A stretch of DNA of 64,000 bases from Euleptes europaea (taxonomy: Eukaryota > Chordata > Lepidosauria > Squamata > Sphaerodactylidae): contig NC_079318.1 of NCBI RefSeq assembly GCF_029931775.1, forward strand, positions 33,866,159-33,930,158. Direction: 5' to 3'. The notes under the pieces were generated by a model. It saw nothing but the letters and a program-made list of their open reading frames with translations, was not told where the DNA came from and searched no databases. A program made the translations under genes and the position numbers. This document shows positions 1-12,000 of this stretch, in pieces (position 1 is the stretch's first letter; each line of letters starts with the position of its first letter).

Positions 1-39
1 TTCTTGCATTCTTCACAGCAGCTTTAAGCAATGGATTTC

Positions 40-470
40 CTCAGTGGCTGTTGCTAGGCAACCAAAGATTCCAGGCTTCAGTTTCGGTCAGAAAGGGCAG
101 GGGCAGAGCCCTTTCCAGGCCTATTTTGGCCTTTGAGGGAGGACTCACTGGGGTCTTGCCTGGCTAGGGTTACCAGCTCCAGGTTGGGAAATTCCTGGAG
201 ATTGTGTGATGGAGTCTGAGGAGGGCAGGGTCTGGGAGGAGAGAGGCTTCAGTTCAATATTATGTCATAGAGTCCATACTCCAAAGCAGCCATTTTCTCC
301 AGAGGGGCAGATCTCTGTTGTTTGGGGTACATTTTTAATTCTGGGGGATCTCACCTGGAGGTTGGCCGAGGCCCGGCAGCAACCTCTGGGTGACTTGATA
401 CCTCCTGACTTGCATGATTCAACTAGGCCTGGCTGCCTGCTACTGTTCAGCAGCAGCTACCCTATGAAAG
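40..470 (+). repeat. Unnamed module fused upstream of a Sauria-type SINE, copy 1
   Basis: About 200 bp of sequence (40-164 and about 367-470), interrupted by a short DNA transposon, matches the reverse complement of 6833-7075. Shared landmarks in order are GTTGCTAGGCAACC, TTTGAGGGAGGACT, GGGTGACTTGAT and GCATGA. In both places the module runs straight into the tRNA-like head of a Sauria-type SINE. The family is not named; the pairing is seen directly. Confidence 0.6.
165..366. mobile_element. hAT-type MITE (family A), inserted in the module
   Basis: Begins TAGGGTTACC and carries the family landmarks: a GGGAAATTCC stretch, a G-rich GGAGG tract, a CATAGAGTCC block, CATTTTCTCCAGAGG and CACCTGGAGGTTGGC. 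The last few bases of the terminal repeat are lost. Flanks TGCCTGGC and GGCCCGGC agree at 6 of 8 positions, as expected for an old 8-bp target duplication. The undisturbed module copy near 6950 lacks the insert. Confidence 0.75.
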
Positions 471-674
471 CCAGTGTGGTATAGTGGTTAGAACTTCAGA
501 GTAGGATCTGGGAGACCCAGGTTTGAATCCCCATCTTGCTGAGGAAGCTCACTGGGTGATTTTGAACCAGACACATACTTTCAGTCTAACCTATCTCACA
601 GAGTTGTTGTATGGATAAAAAGTTGGAGAGGAGAATAATGTAAGCTGCTTTGGTCCCTGCTATGGAGAAAGACC
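471..674 (+). mobile_element. Sauria-type SINE
   Basis: The tRNA-like head has an A-box-like TGGTATAGTGGTTAGA and a B-box-like GGTTTGAATCC. The body contains CTAACCTATCTCACAGAGTT and ends GTAAGCTGCTTTGG. This order is the recognised layout of the squamate Sauria SINE, a tRNA-derived SINE mobilised by BovB LINEs. It is a diverged copy. Confidence 0.8.
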
Positions 675-768
675 ATAATTTCCAAGGTAGAGGCTGCAGT
701 GGGGAGGAGACGAAAACGTAAGACAGAGGGGCAGATAAAGGTAGGTTGGCTGTGGGGTGAGAAGGAGA

Positions 769-1150
769 TAGGGTTGCCAACCCCAGTTGGGAAATTCCAG
801 GAAATTTGAGGGGTGGAGCTTGGGGAGGGTGGGGTTTGAGGAGAAGAGAGACCTCAGAATGGTAAAATGCCATAGACTCCACCTTCCAAAAAAGTCATTG
901 CCTCCAGGGGAATTAGCGCTTCCAACCTCCAGGTGAGGGCTGGAGATCACTCAGAATTACTACTGACCTCCAGATGACAGTTCCCCTGGAGAAAACGGCT
1001 GCTTTGGAGGGTGGTCTTTATGGTATTATACCCTGCTGAGGTTGCTTCCTTCCCTAAACCTCTCCCTCCCAAGGCTCCACCCCCAAATCTCTAGGAATTT
1101 CCCAACCTGGGGCTGGCAACTCTTAAGTGGAACTGATCTCTGTATCAGGG
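769..1150. mobile_element. hAT-type MITE (family A), split by a second copy
   Basis: Starts TAGGGTTGCC and runs to CCTCCAGGGGAA near 912. It resumes after 1125 with GGAACTGATCTCTGT before meeting the Tc1 remnant. The interval 914-1125 is another member of the same family inserted into it. Confidence 0.8.
914..1125. mobile_element. hAT-type MITE (family A) nested in another family A copy
   Basis: Opposite in orientation to the host copy; ends TAGCGCTTCCAACC and GGCTGGCAACTCTTA. The flanks AGGGGAAT (906-913) and AGTGGAAC (1126-1133) are both one or two changes from AGGGGAAC, the family sequence at this site. The 8-bp duplication is therefore still readable. Confidence 0.78.
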
Positions 1151-1880
1151 AGATCTTGCAGAGCCCGCAAATTCCCCTTGCTCAAGACAGCACATGTACA
1201 GACCCGTCTGCAGTTGGCCAATGCACATCTGAATCACCCAGTTCTCCTCTGGGTCATTCAGATGTGCATTGGCAAACTGCAGACGGGCCTGTACATGTGC
1301 TGTCTTGAGCAAGGGGAACTTGCGGGCTCTGCAAGATCTCAGTCCTTCACGGCGTAGTGTGTTACCAACTGTTTTCATGGTGACTATGGTCCCAGCTGCC
1401 CTGAGATCATTAACAAGTTCCCCCCATGTAGTTCTGGGCTGCTTCATCACCGTTCTCATGATCATTGCAACTCCACTAGATGAGATCTTGCATGGAGCCC
1501 CAGACCGAGGGAGGTTGAGGGTTAGGGTTAGGGTTAGGATCTGGTTGGTTGATGGGGGATCAAATACTTATTTCACTCATTATAATGCACATCAATCTCT
1601 GACTTTTGTCTTCTGGGTTTCTGGGGATTATTCTGTCTCTCACAGCTACAAGGAGGTTGAGGGTTAGGGTTAGGATCTGGCTGGTTGATAGAGGATCAAA
1701 TACTTATTTCCCTCATTATAATCAATCTCTGACTTTTGTCTTCTGGGTTTCTGGGGGTTTTCCTGTTGTTATTCTGTCTCTCACAGCTACAACAAACCTA
1801 CCATTAAAATTATGGACTGGTAATTTCTTCGTCAGAGGGCAAATTTAGCAGGGGATCAAATACTTTTCCCCCTCACTGTA
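1145..1880 (-). mobile_element. Tc1-like DNA transposon, rearranged remnant
   Basis: The right end (1852-1880) reads GGGGATCAAATACTTTTCCC then CCTCACTGTA, followed by TA, the known terminus of a vertebrate Tc1 family whose target is TA. A minus-strand frame (1145-1465) encodes a Tc1 transposase N-terminal piece, including [30 protein letters not shown] and [17 protein letters not shown]. That is part of the DNA-binding domain running toward the catalytic domain; no DDE triad is present. Just after NDPEENW the sequence turns back on itself, so 1150-1246 and 1248-1341 form a near-perfect hairpin. The rest of the transposase and the other terminal repeat are missing. The leader is tandemly duplicated. 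Confidence 0.85.
1511..1790 (-). repeat. 141-bp tandem duplication with telomere-like GGGTTA runs
   Basis: Two units, 1511-1651 and 1652-1790, both start GAGGTTGAGGGTTAGGGTTA and contain GGATCAAATACTTATTTC and TTTTGTCTTCTGGGTTTCTG. The first unit has three GGTTAG-type repeats, the second two. Both lie in the leader of the Tc1 remnant. Confidence 0.85.
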
Positions 1881-1883
1881 TAC

Positions 1884-1965
1884 ACTGATGGGATCTGTGC
1901 TGGCAGTGACAGACCAAGAAAGAGATCTTGGGGTGGCATCTAAGTTCAGACTAGAAGATGGTCCT
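1884..1965 (+). mobile_element. CR1 LINE fragment
   Basis: Reads CTGGCAGTGACAGACCAAGA then AAAGAGATCTTGGGGT, encoding VTDQERDLGV, a CR1 reverse-transcriptase tail motif. It corresponds to a stretch of the minus-strand CR1 at 21917-24010. Short and diverged. Confidence 0.5.
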
Positions 1966-1974
1966 TCAGGTATC

Positions 1975-2110
1975 CCACTTAGGGCTTTAAAGATCAAGCA
2001 GCACTTCGAATTTTGTTAGGAAACAAATTAACACTAATGCAATCTTGGTGTGATATGATTTCAGCAGCTAGTCCCATACATCAACTAGGTAGATCCATTT
2101 TGATCTAATT
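1975..2110 (-). mobile_element. Degenerate L2-like LINE fragment
   Basis: Contains AGGGCTTTAAAGATCAAGCA, which resembles the GGCTTTAAAGGTTAAAACCA segment of the L2-like element at 5815-6632 in the same orientation. Weak similarity judged by eye. Confidence 0.35.
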
Positions 2111-2211
2111 TAAATATACACCAGCTATTCAAAGACAGCTCCACCTAGATTGTATTATAGTCGTCTAGACTGGCAGTGACCAACTGATGTGTAGCTAAAT
2201 ACAAGTCCAGT

Positions 2212-2392
2212 AGCATCTTAGAAAATAATTAAATTTTGGGAAGTATGAGCTTTCAAGATACCTGGCAAAGGAAGCTTTGACTCTCAAAAATTCATGCCTT
2301 CAAAAATCTTGTTGGTCTCTAAGGTGCTACTGCGCTTGAATCCAGCTGTTCTACTGCAGATCAACATGGCTACCCTCTCTAACACGATTCAT
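2212..2392. repeat. Unnamed foldback dispersed repeat
   Basis: Starts AAGTCCAGTAGCATCTTAGA and later has TCTCTAAGGTGCTACTG, so the ends are inverted copies of each other. The middle has TGACTCTCAAAAATTCATGC. A partial copy lies at 60827-60922. I know this pattern as a common reptile dispersed repeat but cannot name its class. Confidence 0.55.
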
Positions 2393-2837
2393 GTGTAGTT
2401 GTGGCCAGGTATGACTCCAGTTGAAGGTCATTCAGATTCACCCCTGGAAGTGCAGAGCTTAGGGGAAACCAACCTATATGGATCCCCACTGTAAAGGAGG
2501 CAGCTTATCAGAGACTGAAGGGAGACTGGGGGGAGACTGGGTAGGGTAAAGAGGAAGGTGGGTGGGCAATTGTGCTAGTTGCTCCCATCCACTGTATACA
2601 CCACTTCCCCCCTATGCTGTTCATGAAGGTCTCTTGTTTCCCCCCAAAAAAATCAGAATGGGGGGGGGGTCAATAGGCTGCAGCAGTAGGAGGAGGGGGG
2701 AGAGCCCCATTCCATGAGCTTCAGTCTGCTTCAGTAATTTGGATCCAACACCACTTTTCTACTGTGAACGGTGTCATGGCTGGCTTATCATCGTTGTTCA
2801 CAACTTTATATTTATACCATTTACTTTTCTTTTCCAG
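2393..2837. other. Sequence upstream of first visible opsin exon; nothing recognised
   Basis: Contains a G-run and G-rich stretch (2656-2702) with quadruplex potential, and the polypyrimidine acceptor tract just before 2838. No exon that could encode the opsin N-terminus is convincing here or further upstream in the window. Confidence 0.5.
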
Positions 2838-3043
2838 GTTGGATGTCTTGGTTTGGAAACAGCATTGTGATTTTTGTGTTGTACAAGCAGAGAGCTGTCC
2901 TGCAGCCCACAGATTACCTAACGTTTAACTTGGCTATATCTGATGCTAGTATCTCTATTTTTGGTTATTCTCGGGGCATCATAGAAATCTTCAACGTGTT
3001 CAGAGATGATGGATTTCTTATAACATCAATATGGACTTGTCAG
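2838..3043 (+). CDS. Opsin exon: late TM1, TM2, start of TM3
   Basis: Acceptor TTTTCCAG at 2830-2837 and donor CAG|GTAAGA after 3043. The first two bases finish a codon begun in the missing upstream exon; the exon ends in phase 0. It encodes GNSIVIFVLY of TM1, NLAISDAS of TM2 (the D2.50 position) and ends IWTCQ, where the Cys is C110. The next intron is 15.9 kb, by far the longest seen here. Confidence 0.93.
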
Positions 3044-6000
3044 GTAAGAACTCAATATTGGTGGGCAATGAAGTTGAGAAAGATAACTATTGTAGAATGA
3101 ATGGCCCAGTGCAGCCATAATACTGCTGATCTCATCTCTTCTGCCCTCCCTACTCTGGTACATTCCTTCGTTCCTTCCTGTCCTTGACAAAGCCTGGTTG
3201 GCATTATCCATAGGCCTAAAACACACGGCCACTTACCGCGGTTTCTGCCCAGGCTCCTCCCCGTTCCAGCCAGGATTAAATGAACCCAAGCCGGGGGAGT
3301 ATCTGTACGCATGACCCATGGCGAAACTGTGCGCTGCTCCATCCGTGCAAACAGAAAACATGGGAGCAACGAACTTCCTGGTCGTCCAGCAATGCCCCCT
3401 CCCCCTGGTGATTGGTCGATTCACTCTCACTGACCAACCACAGTCTCTCGTGTCCACGCCCCGCTTCCGAGTAGGTTGAACGAGCCAGGGATAACGTTTT
3501 GGCTCCTCGAGAGCAAATCCGGGTTCGTTTTGGGTTGACACATCGCTCGGCCAGCAGCAAATCAAGTGCCGTTTGTTTGTGAGGATTTGATCCTGGGTGA
3601 AATTGGGAATCAACAGGGAGGAGCCTGGGCAGAAACGTGCGTTTTAGGCCATAGTTAGTGTACATGTGGTGGCTGAGCGGCATTTCACTTAGAAACATAC
3701 TTTTCCGATTCCATCAATTCATGACATCCCTTGTTCATATGTTGTTTACACAGTGTCGTTGTCTCTTTATCTACGTAACTTGGTAGAGTTAGGAGGAGGA
3801 ATTCCAGCTACAAGTATAAACATACTTTTGATGTCTATCGGTTGTCAAAGACAGTTAAGAGGAGAAGCAGGACTACTTGCACATATGTCCAATGTTATTC
3901 TATTTCACAACCTGCATCAGGCCTGGCGCTCATTTCCCTGAAAGGACTTTTCCTGGCTTTCTTGCCAATGTGAGTGGCTTCGCTCAGATGATTCCGACAG
4001 CATCTGTCTCCCCAGCACTATTCACTAAACCCATATAACAAGGTCCATTTGTTTTACTTGATCTAATAGAGATCTAAAACTAAGCTAAAATCATTTGTTC
4101 TGCCCCAGCATTTTGTATTTTTTTAAACCTTTTCTTTTTTCTTTTTAATAAGTAATGATAGATATAAAGAAAAAAGAAAAAAACAGAAAATATATAAAAT
4201 ACAAAACATATAAAAAGCACAAAAAAGATTACCAGAAAACTACAAAAACTGGGAAAACAATTAGATAGAATAAACCAAACAGAGGTTGCTTCCATGCATA
4301 CAATTATTCCAACATACTAAAATTGCTACTAAACATACACTTATGCTCGCATGCTTGACTAAGTTTCTAACCACCACCATCTGTGTGATCTCTGATAATT
4401 CTAGGTTACAACTTTACATTTTATATTCTTTGAGTAACCAGAACACTAAATATATAATCCTCTCCCCTGCATTTTGAATTTGCCTATGACTACTTTCTTG
4501 GGCAGAAAAAAAGTTCATACAAAAATCAGAAATGAAAATGCATTAAAATTTCAGCCCCATTGGAACCCAAATAGAACTAGTGAATGCTCAAGATAAGCAA
4601 CTTCTTCAATAGGCTATTTTAATTTGCAATGTTTTAAATCACAAAATACATCATGTAATAAAAAAATAAAATTAAAGGAGGATTTGGACTTCAACAGTAC
4701 ATGTTTTTGGCTGCAATCCTGTATACTATTGGACTGCAAATAAGCACTGGATGCTCACTGAAATCAATGCAATTTAACTTAAGCAATAGAACTGTCTGCA
4801 GAATGGCAGCTCTCTTTTGGCAAAATGCTGATATACTGATTAATCATTTATAGGCTACTGGCTCTATTATTCCATTGAAAGGTTCTCAGAGTTATGCCAT
4901 TTACTAATGTAAAATAGAATGGTGCTAGGCTGGAAGAATGTGCTAAATAAATATGTGGTTGATAAAAATTTCATACAAATGTTAATCAAAAGACAGTTGT
5001 AAATATTTCATTAAAAGCAATGCATGAACATAACAGAGCCATCAGAACACAGCATGCATCAGCAGTCCCTTATGCCTGTTTATCAAGGAACCCTGTCAAT
5101 TTTAAATTCAAGAAGAAATGTTTTTGTTATTCTGCATGAGAACCATGAGTTAGTTGTCACCTAGTTTGATGAGTAATGTGTCCGATTACAGAAAATTATG
5201 CCCCTTTGCTGTCAGGGTTTGTTTGCCATTTTGACACCAACTTTGGATTCAAACTTTTGCCAACACTAACATTCCATCATCTTATTTTTTTAAGAGGCAG
5301 TGAAACGTAAATACACATTAACACATTTCAGAATCTGAAGCCTTAGCGTGCCGTCAGATTTCTATGAGAAGACCCTTCATTGAAATCAGTGGCAGTGTCA
5401 TGGGGGGGAGGGCAAGACAGATGCTCATCATGATATTACAATTAATGCCTAATAAAGGTAATGAATAAAAAAATGATATTACAAGCAGGGGACCCACAAT
5501 GACTTGTGGGGCGCATCCTACTTTCTGCTCCCCAACTGTCTCCTCTTTCTCTTCCCTGAAAGCCCCCACAGCCTCTCCCCTTTCCCTGCTTCATTCTCTC
5601 CTTCCCACCCACCTGCCATCCTACATTTATCTCCCCCATCCTTCTTCAGTTGTCCCTCTTTCCTCACTGTCCCCTGTATACCCCTCCTCACACTATTTCC
5701 TAATTTCCTCCTCCTGGTAGCTCCCATATCCTCCTTTCCCTGCTTCCTTTTCTGCTACTTACCCACCATCTTTAGCTACATTTATTATTTCTTTGCTTCA
5801 TTTATACCTCACCTTTATTTATTTATTTTTATTTATTTATTTATTTCTAGCCCGCCCTCCCCCGGCGAAGCCAGGCTCAGGGCGGGTTACAACATCAAAA
5901 TTTCCAATATACTAATAACAATGAAATATATAAAACCATAAAGCCACAGAACAACCTGATTAATTTAAAAGATGGTCGCCGTATATAAGTGCATACTGTA

Positions 6001-9000
6001 GCAGGTAAGGCCAACCATAGTATGTAATCGGTTCGGCTATCCTCCCTCAAATAGGTCATAAACTGAGGGTGGGGAGTAGGGAGGCCAGCACAGATCTTAC
6101 TTAATCTCACCTGTGGCCATCCTCAACCATAGGCCTGGCGGAATAGCTCTGCTTACAGGCCCTGCGGAACTCCTTCAGGTCCCGCAGAGCCCTGATGTTA
6201 TTTGGCAGAGCATTCCACCAGGCTGGGGCCAGGACCGAAAAGGCCCTGGCCCTGGTCGAGGACAGCCGCACATTTCTCGGGCCGGGGACCACCAACAGAT
6301 TATTATCAGCAGAGCGTAATGCTCTTTGGGGGGTATACCAGGAGAGGCGGTCCCGAAGATACGAGGGTCCCAGACCGTGTAAGGCTTTAAAGGTTAAAAC
6401 CAGCACCTTAAATCTGATCCGATACTCCAGCTGGAGCCAGTGCAGTTGTCGGAGCACTGGCTGTATATGGTCTCGGGGCGAGGCCCCAGTGAGGAGCCTC
6501 GCCGCCGCATTCTGTACCAGCTGAAGCCTTCGGGTCAGTCTCAAGGGCAGCCCTACGTAGAGCGAGTTACAGTAGTCTAGCCTAGAGGTGACCGTCACAT
6601 GGATAACCGTAGCTAGATCTGGGCGGGAGAGGTAAGGGGACCCAAAGTGACTTACATAATTCTCCTCTCCTCCATTTTATCTTCACAACAATACTATGAG
6701 GTAGGTTAGGCTGAGAGTGTGTGAGTGGCCAAAGGTCATTAAAAGAACCTTTCATAGCAAAAGAGGGATTCAAACTTGGGTCTCCTAGATCCTAATCTGA
6801 AACTCTAACCACTATATCACATTGGCTTTGGTGGGGTGGCTGCTATTGAACTGCAGCAAGCAGCTGGGCCTGGGTGAGTCATGCAAGGCAGGGGACATCA
6901 AGTCACCCCATGATTACTGGTGGGTCTGGCCCAACTAGTCCTCCCTCAAAGATCAAAAGAACCCTGTAAAAGGCCCTGTCCCCCTCTGCTTTTTACTCCC
7001 ACAAGCCAACGCTTGAAGGCTGGCAATGCTGTTGTGGTTGCCTAGCAACCCCCACAACAGCCACTGCAGAGAGAATTCTTTTCTTAAAGCTACAGGCACT
7101 GCTTCCATTGTTTATATGTTTGTTTGTTTACAACATTTTTATGCCACCTTTCCACCCAATCAGGGTCCACAAAACTACAGGCACTTCTTCGATTATTTAT
7201 TTATTTAAATATTTTATGCCACCTTAATACCCAATCAGGGTCCACAAGGGCTCACATTATTTGTTTGTTTGTTTATTGCATTTATACCCTGCCCTCCCCA
7301 GCCAGCGCCAGGCTCAGGGCAGTGGCTAACCCTCCATTTGAGTTGGTTAACCCTCCATTTTTACTTTTTATTTTTAGATTTTTCTAGAAAGATCTCTCTT
7401 GTCTGTTCACTGCTTCAGCCTCTGGATTTAAGTATCCACAGCTTTGGCCATATTGAGAATTTGATATATTGTTGATAGACGAGATCATCTGTGTTGTTTC
7501 TGGTTTTGTACACCTTGCACATCATTGTTCGGACAATCAGAAGCAAACCTTGTGCTAGCATGCTAGCATGCTTCTTCTTTCTTCTGAGTTATTTCCTGGT
7601 TCAGGCAAAGCAAGCCATTACATCTGAACCAGCAAGGTCTGATGTGCATGAGAATAGCCAGTGCTTAAAGTGTATGTTCATTCATAGTCAAACATTATAT
7701 TCATGAATGTACAGCTTCATTTACTTCAATGGCTTGGAAGAGTATCTGAGCATTCAATATGTCAGACTTTAAACTAAATGTCATTGATAATCATGCATGG
7801 ATACATTAGCATAAGGATGCACAAGAGAGGCTGAATTATATGAGTTCATAAACTGAAGTAAGTTTTGGACAATCAAGCTTTGAATGACAGTGTTTTTATG
7901 TGATATCTAGAATAGTATGGGAATTGTCTGCTTCAAAACAGTGAATTGTGCACCCCCTTTATCGGAAACAAACTGGCATGACCTAGTCCTGGGGCCAGTT
8001 CATGGAGGACTGGTCCATCTGTGGCCATTAGCCATGTGGCTAAGTGGAATATCTATATTTGGAGGCAATGTACCTATGAATACCAAGTGATAGGAGGCCA
8101 AGAGCTGGGGGAAGGTCTGGTCTCTGTGCCCTGTTTCTAGGCCCTCTTGGATAATTTTGTTGGAGGCTTGAGGAAACAGGATGCTGGACTAGATAGACTA
8201 TTGGTCTGACCCAGCTGAAGCAGAGCTTTTCTTGTGATCTTAGACCAGTGCTGTCTCCAGAAAACAAAGACTAATCATATAACAAAAGCCAAAGTTCATA
8301 AAATATTCAAGTAACATTTCTTCCAAGATAAGGATCTTGTGAACATTTTTGGGATTAGGACTGAATCTCCAAATATAGAGTCTGAAAGGATTCTGTCTGG
8401 AATCTAAGATACAGAAAAATAGGATAAAAACATAACTAGATTAGGATGCATTAGGGATTTCTGGTGTATTCAAACAATCCAGGGCTACATATATTAAAAC
8501 CAGAGGTTACTGAAACCAGTGCTGGCTCATCAGATTGACATTTCCTTCCTGGCTGGCCTCATTCTTAGTACAGGAGATACAGGATGGACTTTACCAGAAG
8601 TCATCTAAGGTGGTAACTCAAGGCCAGACATTTTAGTACTGTCATCACTCGCAATAATGGGTATAAACTATGAGTGGAAAGGTACTGGCTGGACATTAGG
8701 AAAACCTTTTTTTTACAGTGAGACTAGTTCAGCAGTAGTTCAGAATCAGCTTCCTAGGGAGGTGATGAGCATCTCCTCTCTGGCAGTCTTCAAGCAGTGG
8801 CTGGACAAACACTTGTTAAGGATGCTCCGGGTGGGTTCTGCATTGAGCAGGGGTTTGTACTAGATGGCCTGCATGGCCCCTTCCAACTCTATGATTTTAT
8901 GGTTCTTTGATTTCCTTTAAATGTATTAGCATCTGGCAAAAAGGTGAGGGAGTGTTGATGTCATAAGTATTGCTGGGAAATTCCCGGGAAAAAAGAAATC

Positions 9001-12000
9001 ACAACAGGAGAGAAAGGAGATGTGTAACAAATCTAGCAGGTGTCAGATCAAGAGGCATTACAAAAAATAGCAAACAACAACAGCTGACTGAGACCTAGAA
9101 GTGCCTCTGAGAAGGCAGGCACAGAAAGCCTTTTCCTATAAGGGGAATGGGTATGGTTGCCAACCTCCAGGTGGTGGCTGGAGATCTGCTATTACAACTG
9201 ATCTTCAGGCGATATAAATCAATTCCCCTGGGGAAAATGGCCGCTTTGGCAATTGGACTCTGTGGCATTGAAGTCCCTCCCCTCTCTGATCCCCACCCTC
9301 CTCAGGCTCCACCCCCAAAATCTCCAGGTATTTCCCAACCCAGAGCTGCCAACCCTAAGGATGGGGTTATTTGTGAGCCTAGAGATACAATGCTTGCATC
9401 ACTTTTGAAGGAACTCGTCTTCTGGAGTTGCTGTTTTTTTAATGGATCTAATTTACCAGTTCCTCAAAAGCGGTCATGTATAGAAGAAAAAAGTCTGTGG
9501 CAACTTATAACCTAATGCCACAATCCAACGCAAAGTTAGGCATGCTTATGTTCATCTTTCAGTAAGTTTAAATGTGCCTAATGCTGTTTTACATTATTGC
9601 CTAATGAGTTTATTGTAACCAGAGGTTTTGTGATTCAAGACATTCTGATATATATCTTAACTACTACACATGGACAGTGAAAATACTAGCAGATTTTTTT
9701 CTGGATTTATAAACTGGGTTGGCAAATAAGATTCTGTCTGGGCCAGTAAAATTCTAGTCAACTGGTAACCCTACTAAGGTAAGGGAGAATGGTAGTGAGC
9801 CCAGAACATCTGTGTCACTGAACGATAGGGGACATGTGGGGACAACAGTGGTCAAAGAGGTTCAGTGAAGAGGGACCGTGGGGCCTAGGGTTGCCAGGTC
9901 CCTCTTTGCCACTGGTGGGAGGTTTTTGGGATGGAGCCTGAGGAGAGCAGGGTTTGGGGAGGGGAGGGACTTCAATGCCAGAGTCCAATTGCCAAAGCGG
10001 CCACTTTCTCCAGGTGAACTGATCTCTATTGGCTGGAGATCAGTTGTAGTAACAGGACATCTCCAGCTACTACCTGGAGGTTGGCAACCCTAGCCCCTAG
10101 GGATTCATGCATCCTCCTGTACAAAAGTGAGGGCCCTATTTGAATGCTTTGAATAAATGCCTAAATCAGTGAACCTGGCCAGAAACATGGGTTCTGTGCA
10201 GCCAACAGATCAAAGCCTCTAAAGCTGTTCTGAGAACTGGGTACATACAGAACGCTTTTTCAAGCCCCTCCAAGTACAGAGCTCTATTTATCTTCTCAGG
10301 CCACCTTGCTAGTGTGCGTCAAAACTGACCTAGAGGTCTTCAAGGAACAGTCCGTTCACTCAGTGTGTTTAACCTTTTTGCCTTTGCAGAGTCTGCCAGC
10401 ATGTGGATTAATTAATGTCTCTTGCAAGGGAAGCAACTAAGAACCAATGTGAAAAAATGACCTTAAACAATCCTTTGAACCATTAAAATCCAAATTTCTA
10501 TTGTGTTGTTTCATCCCCATCTTTTATACAACTGAGAGATAAAACACATTCAGAAGCAAAAATTTATTTCTCTAGAAAATATGTGAGATGTAATAACTTG
10601 TTTCAACTCATACCTTGTTTCAACTCATACAGGCAATTTGAGGGGGCTCCTTTTTTGCCTATGACATTCTATAAAAGGCCATGTGTTATACTAAATATTA
10701 GTCATTTAAAAAGTGACGGTCAAACGAGAAGTCACTGGAAGATCTGTGCTTGGATCTCCTTTGTAAGTAGAAACTGCAGAAGGCCCTAATTTGGATAAGT
10801 ACTGCAACATGGGGGGGCTTTCTCTCCTGCAAGCTGTTTTCTTGACCTCCAATGGCCTCCTGAAGCTGCTATTCACCTAAAATTGGTGTCAGACTCAGCA
10901 TGTGTTCCTGAATAGAGTGTGTTGTCAGATCTAGGGAGCTGTTTGAAGTTGAAAAAATGGCATGGAGGCAAAAGTTACCTCTACCACCTATTCCATGATT
11001 CAAATCCAAATTAGGGCCTCCTTTGACTGCTGTTTACAAAGGGAAAACAAACCAAAAATCTATTCACGGATCTTAAAGGATTTTATTTGGTTTGGTTCTT
11101 TTTCAAGGCTGAATTTTTACAGCACCAACAAATAAATGTTTAAGCTAACAGCAGGAATGAAGCATTGTGCCTATGTATTCTTTTGATGTGTTATTCACAT
11201 TAGAGTGCTTTAATACACTGTGGTTTATTTGCTACCTACAAACTGGGATTCTATATATGAAACATCCCACAATTTGTTAAAGCATCCTAGTATGAACATC
11301 ACAACAAACTGTGGTTAGACTTCCTAAATTAGTCGGGTTGCCATGGCAAGAGGCCTATGGCTTTACCGTAGATTTTCCAGTGATTCCTAGAGTTACCCAT
11401 TGTTACTTTCAGGTTATACCCAGAAGTGACATAGTGACGTTGGTAACGTTGTTGATACCATTCCCTCCATCCCCCAACTCTTCCTCTGGTTGCCAGGCAC
11501 AGCCTGGTAACCCTATAAACCAGGAAGTATTCGGTCTAATTTCTAAACATAATAGGTGGAGAGAACTAGAAGGGAGTTCACTAGACCAAGAATAACCTAG
11601 GCTTGTTCTGTTTGCGAACAAACCAGAGTTTGTTCATGATGTCCAAATGCAGCCATGGTCAATTTCTGCCATTTCAAAAATAAAAGGAAAATTGACTCAT
11701 AATATAATCTATGGGATGGGATTATGATGAGGGAAAAAGGAAAATCCATGTTACAAGCCTGTACTGGGCCCAGAGAAATCATGTTTGGGTGCTATATACG
11801 TACTAACCCTTGTCCGGTCCCAATCATCAGGACTTGAAGCAGACTAAAAATCTTAAATACCAAAATGTAGTCAGTAAGCTTAACCAAGGTAACCAAAAAC
11901 TAGTCCTAAAAATGTCTTAAAACAATTCCAAAGCCCCTAAAGTTTGGTTGAGTCACTAGAAGAAGGGACTTCCAGTTATGGTGTAGTTACTGTGTACTCA

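Noticed and set aside
1517-1537. Interstitial telomere
   Set aside because: Only two or three units, inside a duplicated Tc1 leader; too short to call a telomere remnant.
1-2837. Search for the opsin N-terminal exon
   Set aside because: No open segment with a start codon, glycosylation site, TM1 start and a phase-1 donor was convincing; the region is filled with MITE, SINE and Tc1 pieces.
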